NCBI RefSeq assembly: GCF_030814695.1
Contig: NZ_JAUSVL010000001.1
Coordinates: 4,066,227-4,130,226, forward strand
DNA length: 64,000 nt
Direction: 5' to 3'
Source: Oligosphaera ethanolica
Lineage (GTDB): Bacteria; Verrucomicrobiota; Lentisphaeria; Oligosphaerales; Oligosphaeraceae
The translations under genes and the position numbers were made by a program. This document shows positions 35,010 to 44,241 of the stretch, in pieces. A model generated the notes under the pieces. That model was not told where the DNA came from, did not search any database, and saw nothing but the letters and a program-made list of their open reading frames with translations. Each line of letters begins with the position of its first letter. Position 1 is the first letter of the stretch.

Positions 35010-35713
35010 CCCCATTCAGTCCCGCTGAAGGCCGGCTGTATGCACTGGCCGGACGACTCAATGCAATGGCGCTTGCCATTGCATTGTCTCTTTTTGTGTT
35101 CAGCGGGCCGGTTTTTCAGAGTCGCCAGTGGCCCTTGCTGCGCTATGGCCAGGTCATGCCGGTGGCGCTGCTGACGTTGTGCCTGCTGGCGCCGACGCCG
35201 GCGGCGTTGCCGCTGATTGGCTGGCGCTTGCGTGCGGCGTGTCTGACAGTGCTGGGCCTGTCGCCTTTTCTGACCTGGTTTTTGCGCAGCGACGGCCAGA
35301 CCTATTTTGCGTTCTGCACCCTGTTGCTGACGGGCGCGGCGCTGTGGTTGCTGCTGGAGATCAGCCTGTGGTTGCGCAGGCTTGCGGCAGATGCGGGCAA
35401 TATCCTGCTGCGGAAACTGTCGCAGAACAGCGTGACGCTGGTGTTGTTCGGGGCGATCATTCCCGTATCCGCCATTCATTTGGCTTTCCTGGTGCTGCTG
35501 GGTGGCGACGAAAATGGCTGGTCGGCGTTGGATCTGCAGGTTGTCTGGGCGACTTCGCCGGCGCACATCGGCCTGCTCTTGCGGGTGCTATTTTACTGGA
35601 TATCCTTTCATGTCGGCGCGGTATGTCTCTTTGCCGGTCTTTACGGCCAGCGGCAGATACATCGGCGACTGTTTGACAAGCTGGCTGAGGACAATAAGGA
35701 GCACGACGAATGA
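35006..35713 (+). CDS. Integral membrane protein of unknown function
   Basis: A 235-residue protein with about five or six hydrophobic segments (for example ALAIALSLFVFSGPVF, PVALLTLCLLAPTPAALPL, FAFCTLLLTGAALWLLLEI, VTLVLFGAIIPVSAIHLAF and a last one before VGAVCLFAGLYG). The C-terminal tail is charged (RRLFDKLAEDNKEHDE) and probably cytoplasmic. No family recognised. Its start overlaps the GcvH-like stop and its stop overlaps the pyrF start, both as ATGA, so all three are co-translated. Confidence 0.75.
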   Translation: MTPFSPAEGRLYALAGRLNAMALAIALSLFVFSGPVFQSRQWPLLRYGQVMPVALLTLCLLAPTPAALPLIGWRLRAACLTVLGLSPFLTWFLRSDGQTYFAFCTLLLTGAALWLLLEISLWLRRLAADAGNILLRKLSQNSVTLVLFGAIIPVSAIHLAFLVLLGGDENGWSALDLQVVWATSPAHIGLLLRVLFYWISFHVGAVCLFAGLYGQRQIHRRLFDKLAEDNKEHDE

Positions 35714-36396
35714 GTACGACGCTGATGGTTGCTTTGGATGTGGATAGCTTGGCCGAGGCCTTTGCGGTGGTCGACCGCCTGGGTGCTGAGGTCAGCTGGT
35801 ACAAGGTGGGCAAGCAGCTTTTCACCCGTCTGGGCCCCGCCGTGGTGCAGGGGCTCAAGGACCGCGGTAAAAAGGTGTTTTTGGACATGAAGTACCACGA
35901 CATCCCCAACACCGTCGGTCAGGCCGTGCGTTCGGCGGCGGCCATCGGCGCGGACCTCTGCAATGTGCACGCGTCTGGCGGGCCGGCCATGCTCCGGGCG
36001 GCCGCGGAAGCGGGGCATGAAACGGGCCTGACCGTGGTGGCGGTGACGGTGCTGACCAGCATGGACGCCGCCGAGCTGTCCGCCGTGGGCATCGCCGTGA
36101 CGCCTGCCGAGCAGGTGCTGCGTTTGGCCACGTTGACGCGCGACTGCGGGTTGCCCGGCGTGGTCTGTTCCGCGCAGGAGATCGGGCTGATTCGCGAAGC
36201 TTGTGGCAGCGACTTCCTGCTGGTAGTGCCGGGCATTCGGCCGGCCGGTGCCGGCAAGGGCGACCAGAAACGGGTGATGACGCCCAGCGAAGCGGCGCAG
36301 GCCGGCGCGCAGTACATCGTCGTGGGCCGGCCCATCCTGGCCGCCGATGACCCAGCCGCCGCCGCGCGCGCCATCAACGCCGAACTGCGAGGGTGA
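35710..36396 (+). CDS. pyrF: Orotidine 5'-phosphate decarboxylase
   Basis: A 228-residue OMP decarboxylase (UMP synthesis, last step). It has LMVALDVDS, the catalytic FLDMKYHDIPNTV (Asp-x-Lys-x-x-Asp), GADLCNVHASGG, VCSAQEI and the phosphate-binding VVPGIRP with VVGRPIL at the end. Length is standard for the bacterial group I enzyme. It is the last gene of the coupled trio and the next gene is 195 bp away; in that gap I see no feature except the ribosome-binding site of the ROK gene. Confidence 0.97.
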   Translation: MSTTLMVALDVDSLAEAFAVVDRLGAEVSWYKVGKQLFTRLGPAVVQGLKDRGKKVFLDMKYHDIPNTVGQAVRSAAAIGADLCNVHASGGPAMLRAAAEAGHETGLTVVAVTVLTSMDAAELSAVGIAVTPAEQVLRLATLTRDCGLPGVVCSAQEIGLIREACGSDFLLVVPGIRPAGAGKGDQKRVMTPSEAAQAGAQYIVVGRPILAADDPAAAARAINAELRG

Positions 36397-36590
36397 AGGC
36401 CCCGTGCACGAGCGGCTCGGCGCTTGGCCTGGATCATGCGTGGGTGTGTGGACAAGCAGTCACGTCCCCGGCAGGGGCCTCGCGACTGTGGGCCGGCGTG
36501 AGCGCGTGAGTCCGTGATGTCTTCCACGAATTCGTGTTCTGGCGGTGATGGCCTAGTCACTGGGCAATATGGTGGAGGAGTTCGGTAAAG

Positions 36591-37739
36591 TTGAGTGACA
36601 ACAAAATCAAACTTCAGGTTATGGATGCCATCTGTGCCGCGAATGGGCCTTCATCGAAAAAAGCCATTCGCGAGGCCACTGGTCTGGCCTGGAATACCGT
36701 TGGGCGCATCGTTGATCGGCTTGTTGACAATCGTATACTGCTTGAGGAGCGCGACGCCCCGTCTCAACCCGGCCGGCCGATCACCAACCTGGAACTAAAT
36801 CCTGATAACCAACTGCTAGTAGGTATAGCGCTGGGCGGCAAGTGGTGGCGTATAGTCCTGTGCAGCTATTGCTTTGATACGGTATTCGAAAGAAAAATTG
36901 CGACTCCGCAGTGGGGGGGGCCGCTTCCTTTTCTTCATGGCATACGAGATTTCATCCTTTCTTCTCTGTTGCAGGCCGGATATTCACTGGATCGGGTTTT
37001 TTGTATTGGCATCGCTAGCTCGGGTACAATTGATCCGGAGAATGGCGTGCTGGTGTCAGCATTGAATATGGGTATGGAGGTCGGCGTTCATCTGCCGTTG
37101 CGGCAGGACTTGGAAGCGTTGCTGCACAAGCCGGTGTTGGTTTCAAGTTCAACGGTAGCGACTGCGTGGGCGGAGTATAAATTCGGCTCTTGCGCCGGCA
37201 TTCGCAACTTGCTAACGGTTGGAATCAGCATCGGTATAGGTGCCGGCGTGATCATTGACGGCAAGGCGCTGGTCGGCAGTCCGGACCGCCCGGTGGGCAC
37301 TCTCGGGCACTTGTTTATCCCCGGCAATTCCCGTCTCTGCGTCTGCGGGCGAAAAGGATGCCTGGAGGCATTTGCCGGAGGACGATCTTTGGTGGACGTG
37401 GCGCAGGAACGCTACCCCGATGCGGGCTGGAAAAGCGCAGAAGAAATCGACCGCGCCGCCGCCACCGGTGATGCCCGAGCAAAAAATATCCTCGGCCGCG
37501 CCGCCAGGCTTGATGCCGCCTGTATTGCGTTTCTGGTTCAGATATACCGTCCCGAAGCTATTATTTTTACTGGCGGACAATGCGTGGTACGGGCTTTCTT
37601 CTACACCACTCTATGCGAAAAATTACGCAAGGGTTTACCTGGCGATATTGCCGAACACCTGAAAGTGTCCATCTCGGCAATAAAGGAATACGGCAACGCC
37701 ATCGGTGCCGCGCGTCTCGCCTTCGAACAATTCTTCTGA
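36591..37739 (+). CDS. ROK-family transcriptional repressor
   Basis: A 382-residue protein starting at TTG with GGAGGAG 10 nt upstream. An N-terminal winged HTH (GPSSKKAIREATGLAWNTVG and RIVDRLVDNRILLEE) is joined to a ROK sugar-kinase-like domain with VGIALGGKWW, GIASSGTIDPENG, GISIGIGAGVIIDGKAL and the zinc motif CVCGRKGCLEAF. NagC, Mlc and XylR of this family are repressors released by sugar ligands. The kinase Asp-dependent active site is not obvious, in line with a regulator rather than an enzyme. It stands 930 bp upstream of the FdrA operon in the same direction and is the best candidate regulator for it (inference). Confidence 0.9.
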   Translation: MSDNKIKLQVMDAICAANGPSSKKAIREATGLAWNTVGRIVDRLVDNRILLEERDAPSQPGRPITNLELNPDNQLLVGIALGGKWWRIVLCSYCFDTVFERKIATPQWGGPLPFLHGIRDFILSSLLQAGYSLDRVFCIGIASSGTIDPENGVLVSALNMGMEVGVHLPLRQDLEALLHKPVLVSSSTVATAWAEYKFGSCAGIRNLLTVGISIGIGAGVIIDGKALVGSPDRPVGTLGHLFIPGNSRLCVCGRKGCLEAFAGGRSLVDVAQERYPDAGWKSAEEIDRAAATGDARAKNILGRAARLDAACIAFLVQIYRPEAIIFTGGQCVVRAFFYTTLCEKLRKGLPGDIAEHLKVSISAIKEYGNAIGAARLAFEQFF

Positions 37740-37746
37740 GCGCAGC

Positions 37747-37921
37747 GCCGCCGTCCCGGCGGCATGGTGTTTTTTCTATCCGCAGATTCCGCAGATTGGC
37801 GCAGATTTTTTTGTAGGGTGGGGGTGCTTGGAAGTCCAAGGCGTCCTTGGGAGTCCAGGCGGGACGGCGGCAAGGTGTTTTTTTCTATCCGCAGATTCCG
37901 CAGATTGGCGCAGATTTTTCT
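37747..37921 (+). repeat. GC-rich hairpin plus CGCAGATT modules (two copies), possible terminator
   Basis: A perfect 7-bp palindrome GCCGCCGTCCCGGCGGC (37747-37763) is followed by ATGGTGTTTTTT and then TATCCGCAGATTCCGCAG with TTGGCGCAGATTTTT. A second, weaker copy follows at 37863-37921. The first hairpin and T run come 8 bp after the ROK stop and may terminate its transcript. The same composite occurs at 53277-53371. Confidence 0.75.
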
Positions 37922-38051
37922 GTAAAATGCAAAATCTTATGATAGAAAGAAAGACTTGACACAGTGGTTCTGAAGCCTTTGTCTGCGCCGTAGGCGCTTA
38001 ACCATGCTTTAGTCTGGGGTTAAGCATGGTAGTGCCCCTTCGGGGCAAATT
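37912..38051 (+). repeat. Repeat family R7 with TTAAGC palindrome, intact copy
   Basis: It contains ATGATAGAAAG, AGACTTGACACAGTGGTTCT and GAAGCCTTTG, then GCGCCGTAGGCGC, CTTAACCATGCTTTAG with GGTTAAGCATGG, and GTGCCCCTTCGGGGCA. It matches the sequence left (47700-47831) and right (49700-49765) of the insertion sequence at 47832-49699 and shows the uninterrupted arrangement. Confidence 0.82.
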
Positions 38052-38074
38052 CATGCACAAATGTTTGACAAGCA

Positions 38075-38185
38075 GGTTAAGGTCGGCGGAAATCAAGGTC
38101 GAATGGCTGGGCGGCGACTGGCCGTGGGTTTCCTGCAAATTGTCCCCGGGGGTTTCCCCACCGTGGTGGTTACTGACCGATTACA
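38075..38185 (+). repeat. Repeat family R1, copy
   Basis: It contains AAGGTCGGCGGAAATCAAGG, TCGAATGGCTGGGCGGCGAC and TGGCCGTGGGTTTCCTGC and ends TTACTGACCGATTACAG. Confidence 0.82.
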
Positions 38186-38263
38186 GTGTCCATGTAAGCG
38201 GTCAGCCATTGATAATGTCGGCACGTCTGCCTTACTCTGGAGCGGTGAGACGTAACGTGTTAA

Positions 38264-38560
38264 GCCAATGTAGCGCCCTCCAGGCGCAATTTTAGGTTGT
38301 TGTTACACCCCTGGTTGCGGCGCCCTCCGGGCGCCTCACCAGGGGTTATGCATGGTCCGGCCCTCCGGGCCGAACTTGGCCGATCAGATGGCTAGCTGTG
38401 TCCGGTTCGGGCTGAAAACCACCATTATTCAATATCCATGTTTTTGCGCCGTAGGCGCTTAACCATGCTTAACCCCAGGCTTTAGCCTGGGGACGCAGCC
38501 TGCCAACAGGCAGTGCCTCGTAGAGGCACCACAGTTTTGGTTATCAGTGGCTGACCGATT
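38264..38560 (+). repeat. Repeat family R2, copy 2
   Basis: About 300 bp matching 9805-10102. The outer arms of the nested hairpin are CCCCTGG/CCAGGGG here against CCCCGGG/CCCGGGG in copy 1, a compensated change. It ends TGGCTGACCGATTG. The whole gap 37740-38592 consists of repeat modules without a gene. Confidence 0.88.
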
Positions 38561-38592
38561 GCGTGTCCATTTGTCCGGAATTTGACTCCCCC

Positions 38593-38642
38593 TTGACTTG
38601 CACGACATGGCGCGCTATAATTAAAACATCGGTATTTTAATT
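38593..38642 (+). promoter_or_regulatory. Sigma-70 promoter with overlapping palindromic operator for the FdrA operon
   Basis: TTGACT (38593-38598), 17-bp spacer and a perfect TATAAT (38616-38621). A perfect inverted repeat AATTAAAA-N8-TTTTAATT (38619-38642, centre CATCGGTA) overlaps the -10 box and the likely start site, the position expected for repressor binding. AT-rich arms around a short centre resemble ROK-family (NagC/Mlc) operators in style. The first gene starts 30 bp later. Confidence 0.75.
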
Positions 38643-38671
38643 AATATGAACCGACATATGAATGGTGCGAC

Positions 38672-40345
38672 ATGCGGTATAGGGAGTTTACAGCGGACGT
38701 CGTGGTAGTTGGAGCTGGCATAGCTGGTTTACGGTCTGCGCTAGCGGCCTCTGGGCGTGGCGTGTCGGTGTTGATGGTCAGCAAGGGCGCTGCTGCTTCG
38801 CCGGCGGTTATTGGTTTTAACGCGCCAGTGGGAGCAGGTGACAGCGGCGATTTGTTTTATCGTGACACGAGTGCTGGTGGTGGTGGGCTCAATGACCGCG
38901 AGTTGGCCAAGCTCTTAACTGGGCAAGCGGTGGGCGTGTTGCGGGAGTTTGAGGCCTTGGGGTTCAGCTTTGATCGTGAGGGTGCTGCCTACGATGTACT
39001 TCAGCCTCTGGGCAGCAGTTGTCCTCGCCTGGTTCATCAGTCCAATCACACGGGGTCGGCGACCATGGCCATGATGCGTGAGGAGCTATTGCGCCGGCAG
39101 GTCAAAGAATGTTCTGGGGTAACGGCGTTGGACTTGTTGCGCGATCGGCATCGTGTCTGCGGGCTGTTGGCGGCAGATCCGCTTCGGGATGAGATATGGG
39201 TTATTAGCGCTGGCGCGGTGGTGTTGGCCAATGGTGGCGGCAGTGGTATTTATGCCGACAGCACCTATCCGGACGGGATTGCCGGCGATGGCTATGGCAT
39301 GGCGTATCGCGCTGGCGCGTCGTTGCTTGACATGGAATTTGTGCAGTTTGAGCCCTGTCGCTGCATTTGGCCACGCAAGCTGGGCATTTCCACCACGTTG
39401 CTGGCCAGAGGGGGGGAACTGCGCAACCGCCTGGGTGAACGATTTATATGCAAGCGCTATCCTGGTGGCGAAGGCACGGTAGCCAAAGATATGTTGGCCC
39501 GGCTGATCGCTCTGGAAATAAAAGCGGGTCATGTGAGTGAGCACGGCGGGGTGTATCTGGATTTGCGCATGCTGCCGGAAAAAGTGCTCAAGCGAGACCA
39601 TTCCATGTATTACGAGCGCTTTTTGCGCGCCGGGATTGATCTGACGACGGAACGGATTGAAGTTGCGCCGGCCGCTCACACCTTCATGGGCGGGGTCAAG
39701 ATCGACGCTGGTTGTGGCTGTGGGGTGCCGGGGCTTTTTGCCGCCGGCGAAGTGACTGGGGGTATTCACGGTGCCAACCGCCTGGGCGGCAATGCGGGCA
39801 CGGAAATATATGTGTTCGGTAAAATTGCCGGGGACAGCGCTGCAGAGTATGTCCACCGGCATGGCCAAGTGTCCATTTCAGATCAGGAACGAAGGATGAT
39901 AGACGAGCGCGTTGGCCATCTCCATGGCCGCGATGCGTCCGTTGTCATTCAGAACGCCAAAACGCTCATCAAAAACACCATGGGGACGTATGCCGGCGCA
40001 GTCAGGTGTGCGGATGGACTGGCGCGGGCAGGGCGGATTATTCAAGAACTAGCTACTGAATTCAAGAACTACCAAGCCGCCAGCGTGCAGGAATTGACTC
40101 AGTTCACTGAACTGAAAAACATGATGTTGACTGCGGAACTCGTGGTTGCGGCGGCACATCGGCGCCAGGAGAGCCGGGGCGTGCATTTTCGCGAGGATTT
40201 TCCAGAACGCGATGACCGGCACTGGTGCAAAAGCATCGCAATCACCCCGGGGGCTGCCAGCTATGAATTGACAACCGTTGCCCGCAATGGGGAGATTTGC
40301 GCTGAAGGACGTCGTGCCGAAAAAAGTCGCAGGGAGAAATTCTGA
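38672..40345 (+). CDS. FAD-dependent oxidoreductase, fumarate reductase/succinate dehydrogenase flavoprotein-like
   Basis: A 557-residue flavoprotein. The dinucleotide fold begins ADVVVVGAGIAGLRSALAAS; AGAVVLANGGGSGIYADSTY and GDGYGMAYRAGASLLDMEFV, and AAHTFMGGVKIDAGCGCGVP with GLFAAGEVTGGIHGANRLGG are diagnostic of the fumarate reductase/L-aspartate oxidase group. RLVHQSNHTGSATM may form part of the dicarboxylate site. No partner iron-sulfur or membrane subunit is encoded nearby. It is the first gene after the promoter at 38593 and ends 2 bp before fdrA. It likely oxidises or reduces a carboxylated intermediate of the operon's pathway (inference). The ribosome-binding site is weak. Confidence 0.85.
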   Translation: MRYREFTADVVVVGAGIAGLRSALAASGRGVSVLMVSKGAAASPAVIGFNAPVGAGDSGDLFYRDTSAGGGGLNDRELAKLLTGQAVGVLREFEALGFSFDREGAAYDVLQPLGSSCPRLVHQSNHTGSATMAMMREELLRRQVKECSGVTALDLLRDRHRVCGLLAADPLRDEIWVISAGAVVLANGGGSGIYADSTYPDGIAGDGYGMAYRAGASLLDMEFVQFEPCRCIWPRKLGISTTLLARGGELRNRLGERFICKRYPGGEGTVAKDMLARLIALEIKAGHVSEHGGVYLDLRMLPEKVLKRDHSMYYERFLRAGIDLTTERIEVAPAAHTFMGGVKIDAGCGCGVPGLFAAGEVTGGIHGANRLGGNAGTEIYVFGKIAGDSAAEYVHRHGQVSISDQERRMIDERVGHLHGRDASVVIQNAKTLIKNTMGTYAGAVRCADGLARAGRIIQELATEFKNYQAASVQELTQFTELKNMMLTAELVVAAAHRRQESRGVHFREDFPERDDRHWCKSIAITPGAASYELTTVARNGEICAEGRRAEKSRREKF

Positions 40346-40347
40346 TT

Positions 40348-41916
40348 ATGATCTGTAATTATGTGAAGACGAACGACTATCGCGATTCGGTGTTTTTGAT
40401 GGGCCTGGGCCGCCGACTTGGCCAGGTCCCTGGCTTGGAGCGGGTGGCGGTGCTGATGGCGACGCCGATGAACCTATCGTTGCTGGACGATATGGGTGTA
40501 CTGGGGCCAGCGGGCAAAGCGGCCGGACCGAATGACCTGATCATAGCGATGTCGGTGACGGATGAAGAAACGGGCAAGAAAGTCAAAGCGCGACTGGACG
40601 CGCTGCTCAACGAGAAGAAGCCGCAGCAAAAGGGCTCGGGGGCCTGTCGCGATATCGCATCGGCTCTGCGACAGTTGCCGGGCGCCGACTTGGTGGTGAT
40701 TTCCTTGCCTGGCGAATTTGCGGTTGTCGAGGCGGAAAAGGCGTTGAATGCAGGGCTTAACGTCTTCATGTTCAGCGACAACGTCGCTATTGAAGATGAG
40801 CGTAAGCTCAAACAGATGGCGCGTGACAAGAATTTGTTGATGATGGGGCCAGGCTGCGGCTTATCGTTCCTCAACGGCAACGCCATTGGTTTATGCAGCA
40901 AAGTCCGGCGCGGTCCGATCGGCTTGGCGGCGGCTTCCGGGAGCGGATTACAGGAAACCATGGTGTTGATCGACCGCTTCGGTTCCGGCGTGTCCCAGGC
41001 AATCGGCGTGGGCGGGCGAGATCTGGGTGACGAGATTGGCGGCATTACCATGCTGCAGGCGATTGATATTCTTGAGGCTGATGCTGACACCAAGGTCATC
41101 GTGGTAATCTCCAAACCGCCGGGTAAAAACACCGAGCGCAAGATCATGGATCGGCTAAGGACCTGTTCCAAGCCGGTCATGGTGAATTTCATCAACGGTG
41201 ACAAGGAGGCGATAGTCCAGGCGGGAGCAGTAGCGACCGAGACCTTTGCCGAAACTGCCTTGGCGGCAATTTCGCGGCTTGCGCTTCCGGTAGCCACCAA
41301 GACAGTTGACATAACGGCAGTCGAACTCAGCGCCATTGCGGCGAGGGAAGTGGGACGATATGCTCCCGAGCAGCGTTACCTGCGCGGGATATACTGCGGT
41401 GGGACCCTGGCGGAAGAGGCCATGCTGATTATGCGTCGGAGCATTGGGGAAATTTATGCCAACGCCCCACTCAGTCCAGACATGCTGCTGGCCAATCCTC
41501 AGATCAGCCGTGAGCACTGCGTCATCGATATTGGCGCTGAAGAATTTACGCGGGGCAAGCCCCACGCGGCGATTGATCCGTCGCCGCGACTGGACCGCTT
41601 CCGTACTGAAGCCGCCGACCCAGCCGTCGCCCTGATCCTGATGGATTTTCTGTTGGGTTACGGCTGCAATCCTGATCCCGCCGGCATGATGGCGGAAACA
41701 ATTGCCGAAGCCATTGCCACCGCTGAACGGGCTGGACGGCATCTTAGCGTCGTGGCCTCAATTTGCGGCTCGGAATTGGACCCGCAGGGGTTTTCAGCAC
41801 AAAAGGCAAAACTGAGTGCGGCCGGAGTGATGGTCATGCCCAGCAACTCCGCCGCCGCCAGGTTGGCGGCCGCGATCATTGCCATGAAAAACGGCGTTGC
41901 CGGAGGGAGAAAATGA
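40348..41916 (+). CDS. fdrA: FdrA-like (succinyl-CoA synthetase-related) protein
   Basis: A 522-residue protein of the FdrA family: CoA-binding-like fold with LLMMGPGCGLSFLNG, IGLAAASGSGLQETMVLIDR and IGVGGRDLGDEIGG, followed by a ligase-like half with GIYCGGTLAEEAM. In E. coli, FdrA with YlbE and YlbF has been linked to oxamate transcarbamylase activity in allantoin breakdown (established knowledge, as I recall). Here it overlaps the YlbE-like gene by ATGA, so the two are co-translated, but no YlbF (DUF2877) homologue and no carbamate kinase are in the window. AGGGAGAA stands 12 nt before the ATG. Confidence 0.88.
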   Translation: MICNYVKTNDYRDSVFLMGLGRRLGQVPGLERVAVLMATPMNLSLLDDMGVLGPAGKAAGPNDLIIAMSVTDEETGKKVKARLDALLNEKKPQQKGSGACRDIASALRQLPGADLVVISLPGEFAVVEAEKALNAGLNVFMFSDNVAIEDERKLKQMARDKNLLMMGPGCGLSFLNGNAIGLCSKVRRGPIGLAAASGSGLQETMVLIDRFGSGVSQAIGVGGRDLGDEIGGITMLQAIDILEADADTKVIVVISKPPGKNTERKIMDRLRTCSKPVMVNFINGDKEAIVQAGAVATETFAETALAAISRLALPVATKTVDITAVELSAIAAREVGRYAPEQRYLRGIYCGGTLAEEAMLIMRRSIGEIYANAPLSPDMLLANPQISREHCVIDIGAEEFTRGKPHAAIDPSPRLDRFRTEAADPAVALILMDFLLGYGCNPDPAGMMAETIAEAIATAERAGRHLSVVASICGSELDPQGFSAQKAKLSAAGVMVMPSNSAAARLAAAIIAMKNGVAGGRK

Positions 41917-43352
41917 CTACAGCCTTACCGATTCGTTCGCCGCTCAAGGTCATATGCATCGGCGCTGAGGTTTTTGCCGACGCGTTGCGGGAACAGGCCA
42001 TTGAAACCATCCAGCTGCAATGGTCGCCGCCGGCGGAAAGCGTCCGCAACTTTCAGCGGCAGCTCTGCGAGCTGCGCGCGAGTCCATTGGCGGGCAAGAT
42101 TGCCGCCGCCAACGCGAAAGTCATTGAGTCACTGCTGAATGCCGATCCCTGCTGGGTTGATATGAAACCGGCGATTGACGTCGTTCCCGGGTTAACGCCG
42201 AACATGATCTTGAAATCCGGCCCGCCCTTGCCCTGGGAGCAACTCTGTCCGACTCAGCGCATGGGGATCTGCAACGGGGTTATATACGAAGGCCTGGCGA
42301 CCTGCGAGGCTGAAGCGGAGGCGCTCGTGCGCTCGGGCAAGATTGAATATCATGCCGCCAACGACTTTGCGGTCGTGGGGCCGGGTGCCGGCATTGTGAC
42401 GCCGTCGATGATCGTCAATGTGGTTGAAGACCGGCACAGCGGCAAGCGCGGTTACTGTGCTCCGTTTGAAGGTCCGAACAAAGGCGGTCTCAGTGGCTGG
42501 GGCATATACAATGCCGATATCAAAAAGCATCTCGATCTGCTCCGTGACGTGGTCGGGCCGATCTTTGCCAAAATGCTTAAACGCATTGAGGGCATTCCCA
42601 TGAAGGCGATTATTACCCGGGGGGGTGAGATGGGCGACGAGACCCATTCGCGTCAGGAAGCCGAGAGTCTGATCCTGATCAACAAGCTGTTTTTCCTGCT
42701 GTTTGCGGAACCGGCTATTCCGGCGGACACCTTACGCTGCTGTGTTGATTTTCTGGACAAGACGCCGCGCTTTTTCCATCCGCTGGGGATGGCATCGGCC
42801 ATGGCGACCCTGCAGGCAATGAAGCACGTGGAGTATTCAACCGTGGTTACGGCGCAGGTCGGCAACGGCGTGGAATACGGCATCAAGGTCAGTTCCATGG
42901 GCGATCAGTGGTTCACGGCGCCATCACCGCAGTTGAAAGGCATGTTTCTGTCTTCGGACACCAGGCAGGAGGACGTCCTGCCATGGATCGGTGACAGTTG
43001 TATCCTTGAAGCCATTGGCCTGGGCGGCTTCGCGGCAGCGGCGTCACCGGCGGTGGCGCGGCTAACCGGTGGAACCTTCGCTGACGCCATCGCGCAATCT
43101 CGGGAAATGGCGGACATCTGTCTTTGTGAAAACCGCAATTTTCTGTTGCCGGCTTTGGATTATGCCGGTAGTCCGGCGGGAATTGACATGTTGAAAGTAC
43201 TGGCTACTGGCATTCAGCCGGTGCTGCATGGCGGGATGATTTCCAAAACCGGCAAACGCATGGGGGCCGGCATGACCCGCGTGCCGCTGGAATGTTTTGC
43301 GCAGGCCTTTACGGCGTTTGCCGCGAAATATCGCGAAGGAATACCAGGTTGA
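41913..43352 (+). CDS. YlbE-like (DUF1116) protein, putative transcarbamylase component
   Basis: A 479-residue DUF1116 protein, start ATG 41913 with GGAGGGAGA upstream and 4-bp overlap with fdrA. Conserved features include HAANDFAVVGPGAGIVTPSM, GYCAPFEGPNKGGLSGWG, IITRGGEMGDETHSRQEAES and MGDQWFTAPSP. E. coli YlbE (AllG) works with FdrA in a carbamoyl transfer to or from oxamate; this protein may form the corresponding catalytic unit. Substrate cannot be read from sequence. The downstream gap of 108 bp before the SDR gene holds only a ribosome-binding site (CAGGAGA). Confidence 0.85.
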   Translation: MTTALPIRSPLKVICIGAEVFADALREQAIETIQLQWSPPAESVRNFQRQLCELRASPLAGKIAAANAKVIESLLNADPCWVDMKPAIDVVPGLTPNMILKSGPPLPWEQLCPTQRMGICNGVIYEGLATCEAEAEALVRSGKIEYHAANDFAVVGPGAGIVTPSMIVNVVEDRHSGKRGYCAPFEGPNKGGLSGWGIYNADIKKHLDLLRDVVGPIFAKMLKRIEGIPMKAIITRGGEMGDETHSRQEAESLILINKLFFLLFAEPAIPADTLRCCVDFLDKTPRFFHPLGMASAMATLQAMKHVEYSTVVTAQVGNGVEYGIKVSSMGDQWFTAPSPQLKGMFLSSDTRQEDVLPWIGDSCILEAIGLGGFAAAASPAVARLTGGTFADAIAQSREMADICLCENRNFLLPALDYAGSPAGIDMLKVLATGIQPVLHGGMISKTGKRMGAGMTRVPLECFAQAFTAFAAKYREGIPG

Positions 43353-43460
43353 CCGCTATGGGCACGGAAAGCAAACTGGTGGTCGCTGCCGGCAGTCAGG
43401 CGATATGCTTTTACTGCCTCAGGAGCAACATAGTGACACTCACAGGAGACCATATAGACC

Positions 43461-44228
43461 ATGGACGCTGAACTGAAAAATCAGGTAGCGGTCATTACCG
43501 GTGCTTCGCAAGGCATCGGCCAGGCTTGTGCCGTGGCCTTTGCGCATGCGGGAGCGGATGTCGCTTTTACCTACGGGCAGAACCATGAAGCGGCCGAACA
43601 CACCGCCGCGCTGGTGCGCGACGCCGGGCCCAAGGTATTCTTCGCGGCAGCTGACGCCGCCGACCCCGTGGCGACAGAGGCGTTTATGCGCGACGTGATG
43701 GATACCTTCGGACAAGTCGATATTCTCGTCAATAATGTCGGCGGCGCCGATGCCACGCCTAATACCGGCTTCGCCGATATGCCAATGGATTACTGGCATC
43801 GGCAGTTCGCAAAAAATTTTTTCAGTGCGGTTTCCTACAGTCGTTTGGCGTTGCGGTCGATGGTTCCGCGTCGATGTGGCAGCATCATCAACATTGGCTC
43901 CGTGCATACCAGCCGGGTGATCAATTTGGATGTCATGCCCTATGCCTGCGCCAAGCAGGCGTTGAATCATCTGACTCGCTGCCTGGCGGTGGAAATGGCG
44001 CCTCACGCTATTCGGGTCAACTGTATTGCGCCGGGGCTGATTAAGACCGCGCTGACCGAAAATCGCTATAATCAGGATTGGTGGGACAAGGTCTTCGCAA
44101 AAATCCCGATGGCCAGGGCGGGTTCGGCCGCTGAAGTTGCCGAATTAGCGCTGTTTTTGGCTTCGGCCAGGTCCAGTTACATCACCGGGCAGATTATCGG
44201 TATTGACGGTGGTAGGACGCTGCAGTAA
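43461..44228 (+). CDS. Short-chain dehydrogenase/reductase
   Basis: A 255-residue classical SDR. The NAD(P) motif is TGASQGIG, then ILVNNVGGAD, the active-site Ser in INIGSVHTSR, YACAK (Tyr/Lys) and the C-terminal GSAAEVAELALFLASARSSY with ITGQIIGIDGGRTL. Asp residue placement after the second strand (FTYGQN) gives no clear NAD or NADP preference. In this operon it probably oxidises a hydroxyl of a sugar-acid-like intermediate (inference). Confidence 0.92.
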   Translation: MDAELKNQVAVITGASQGIGQACAVAFAHAGADVAFTYGQNHEAAEHTAALVRDAGPKVFFAAADAADPVATEAFMRDVMDTFGQVDILVNNVGGADATPNTGFADMPMDYWHRQFAKNFFSAVSYSRLALRSMVPRRCGSIINIGSVHTSRVINLDVMPYACAKQALNHLTRCLAVEMAPHAIRVNCIAPGLIKTALTENRYNQDWWDKVFAKIPMARAGSAAEVAELALFLASARSSYITGQIIGIDGGRTLQ

Positions 44229-44241
44229 CCCAAAGGGACTG

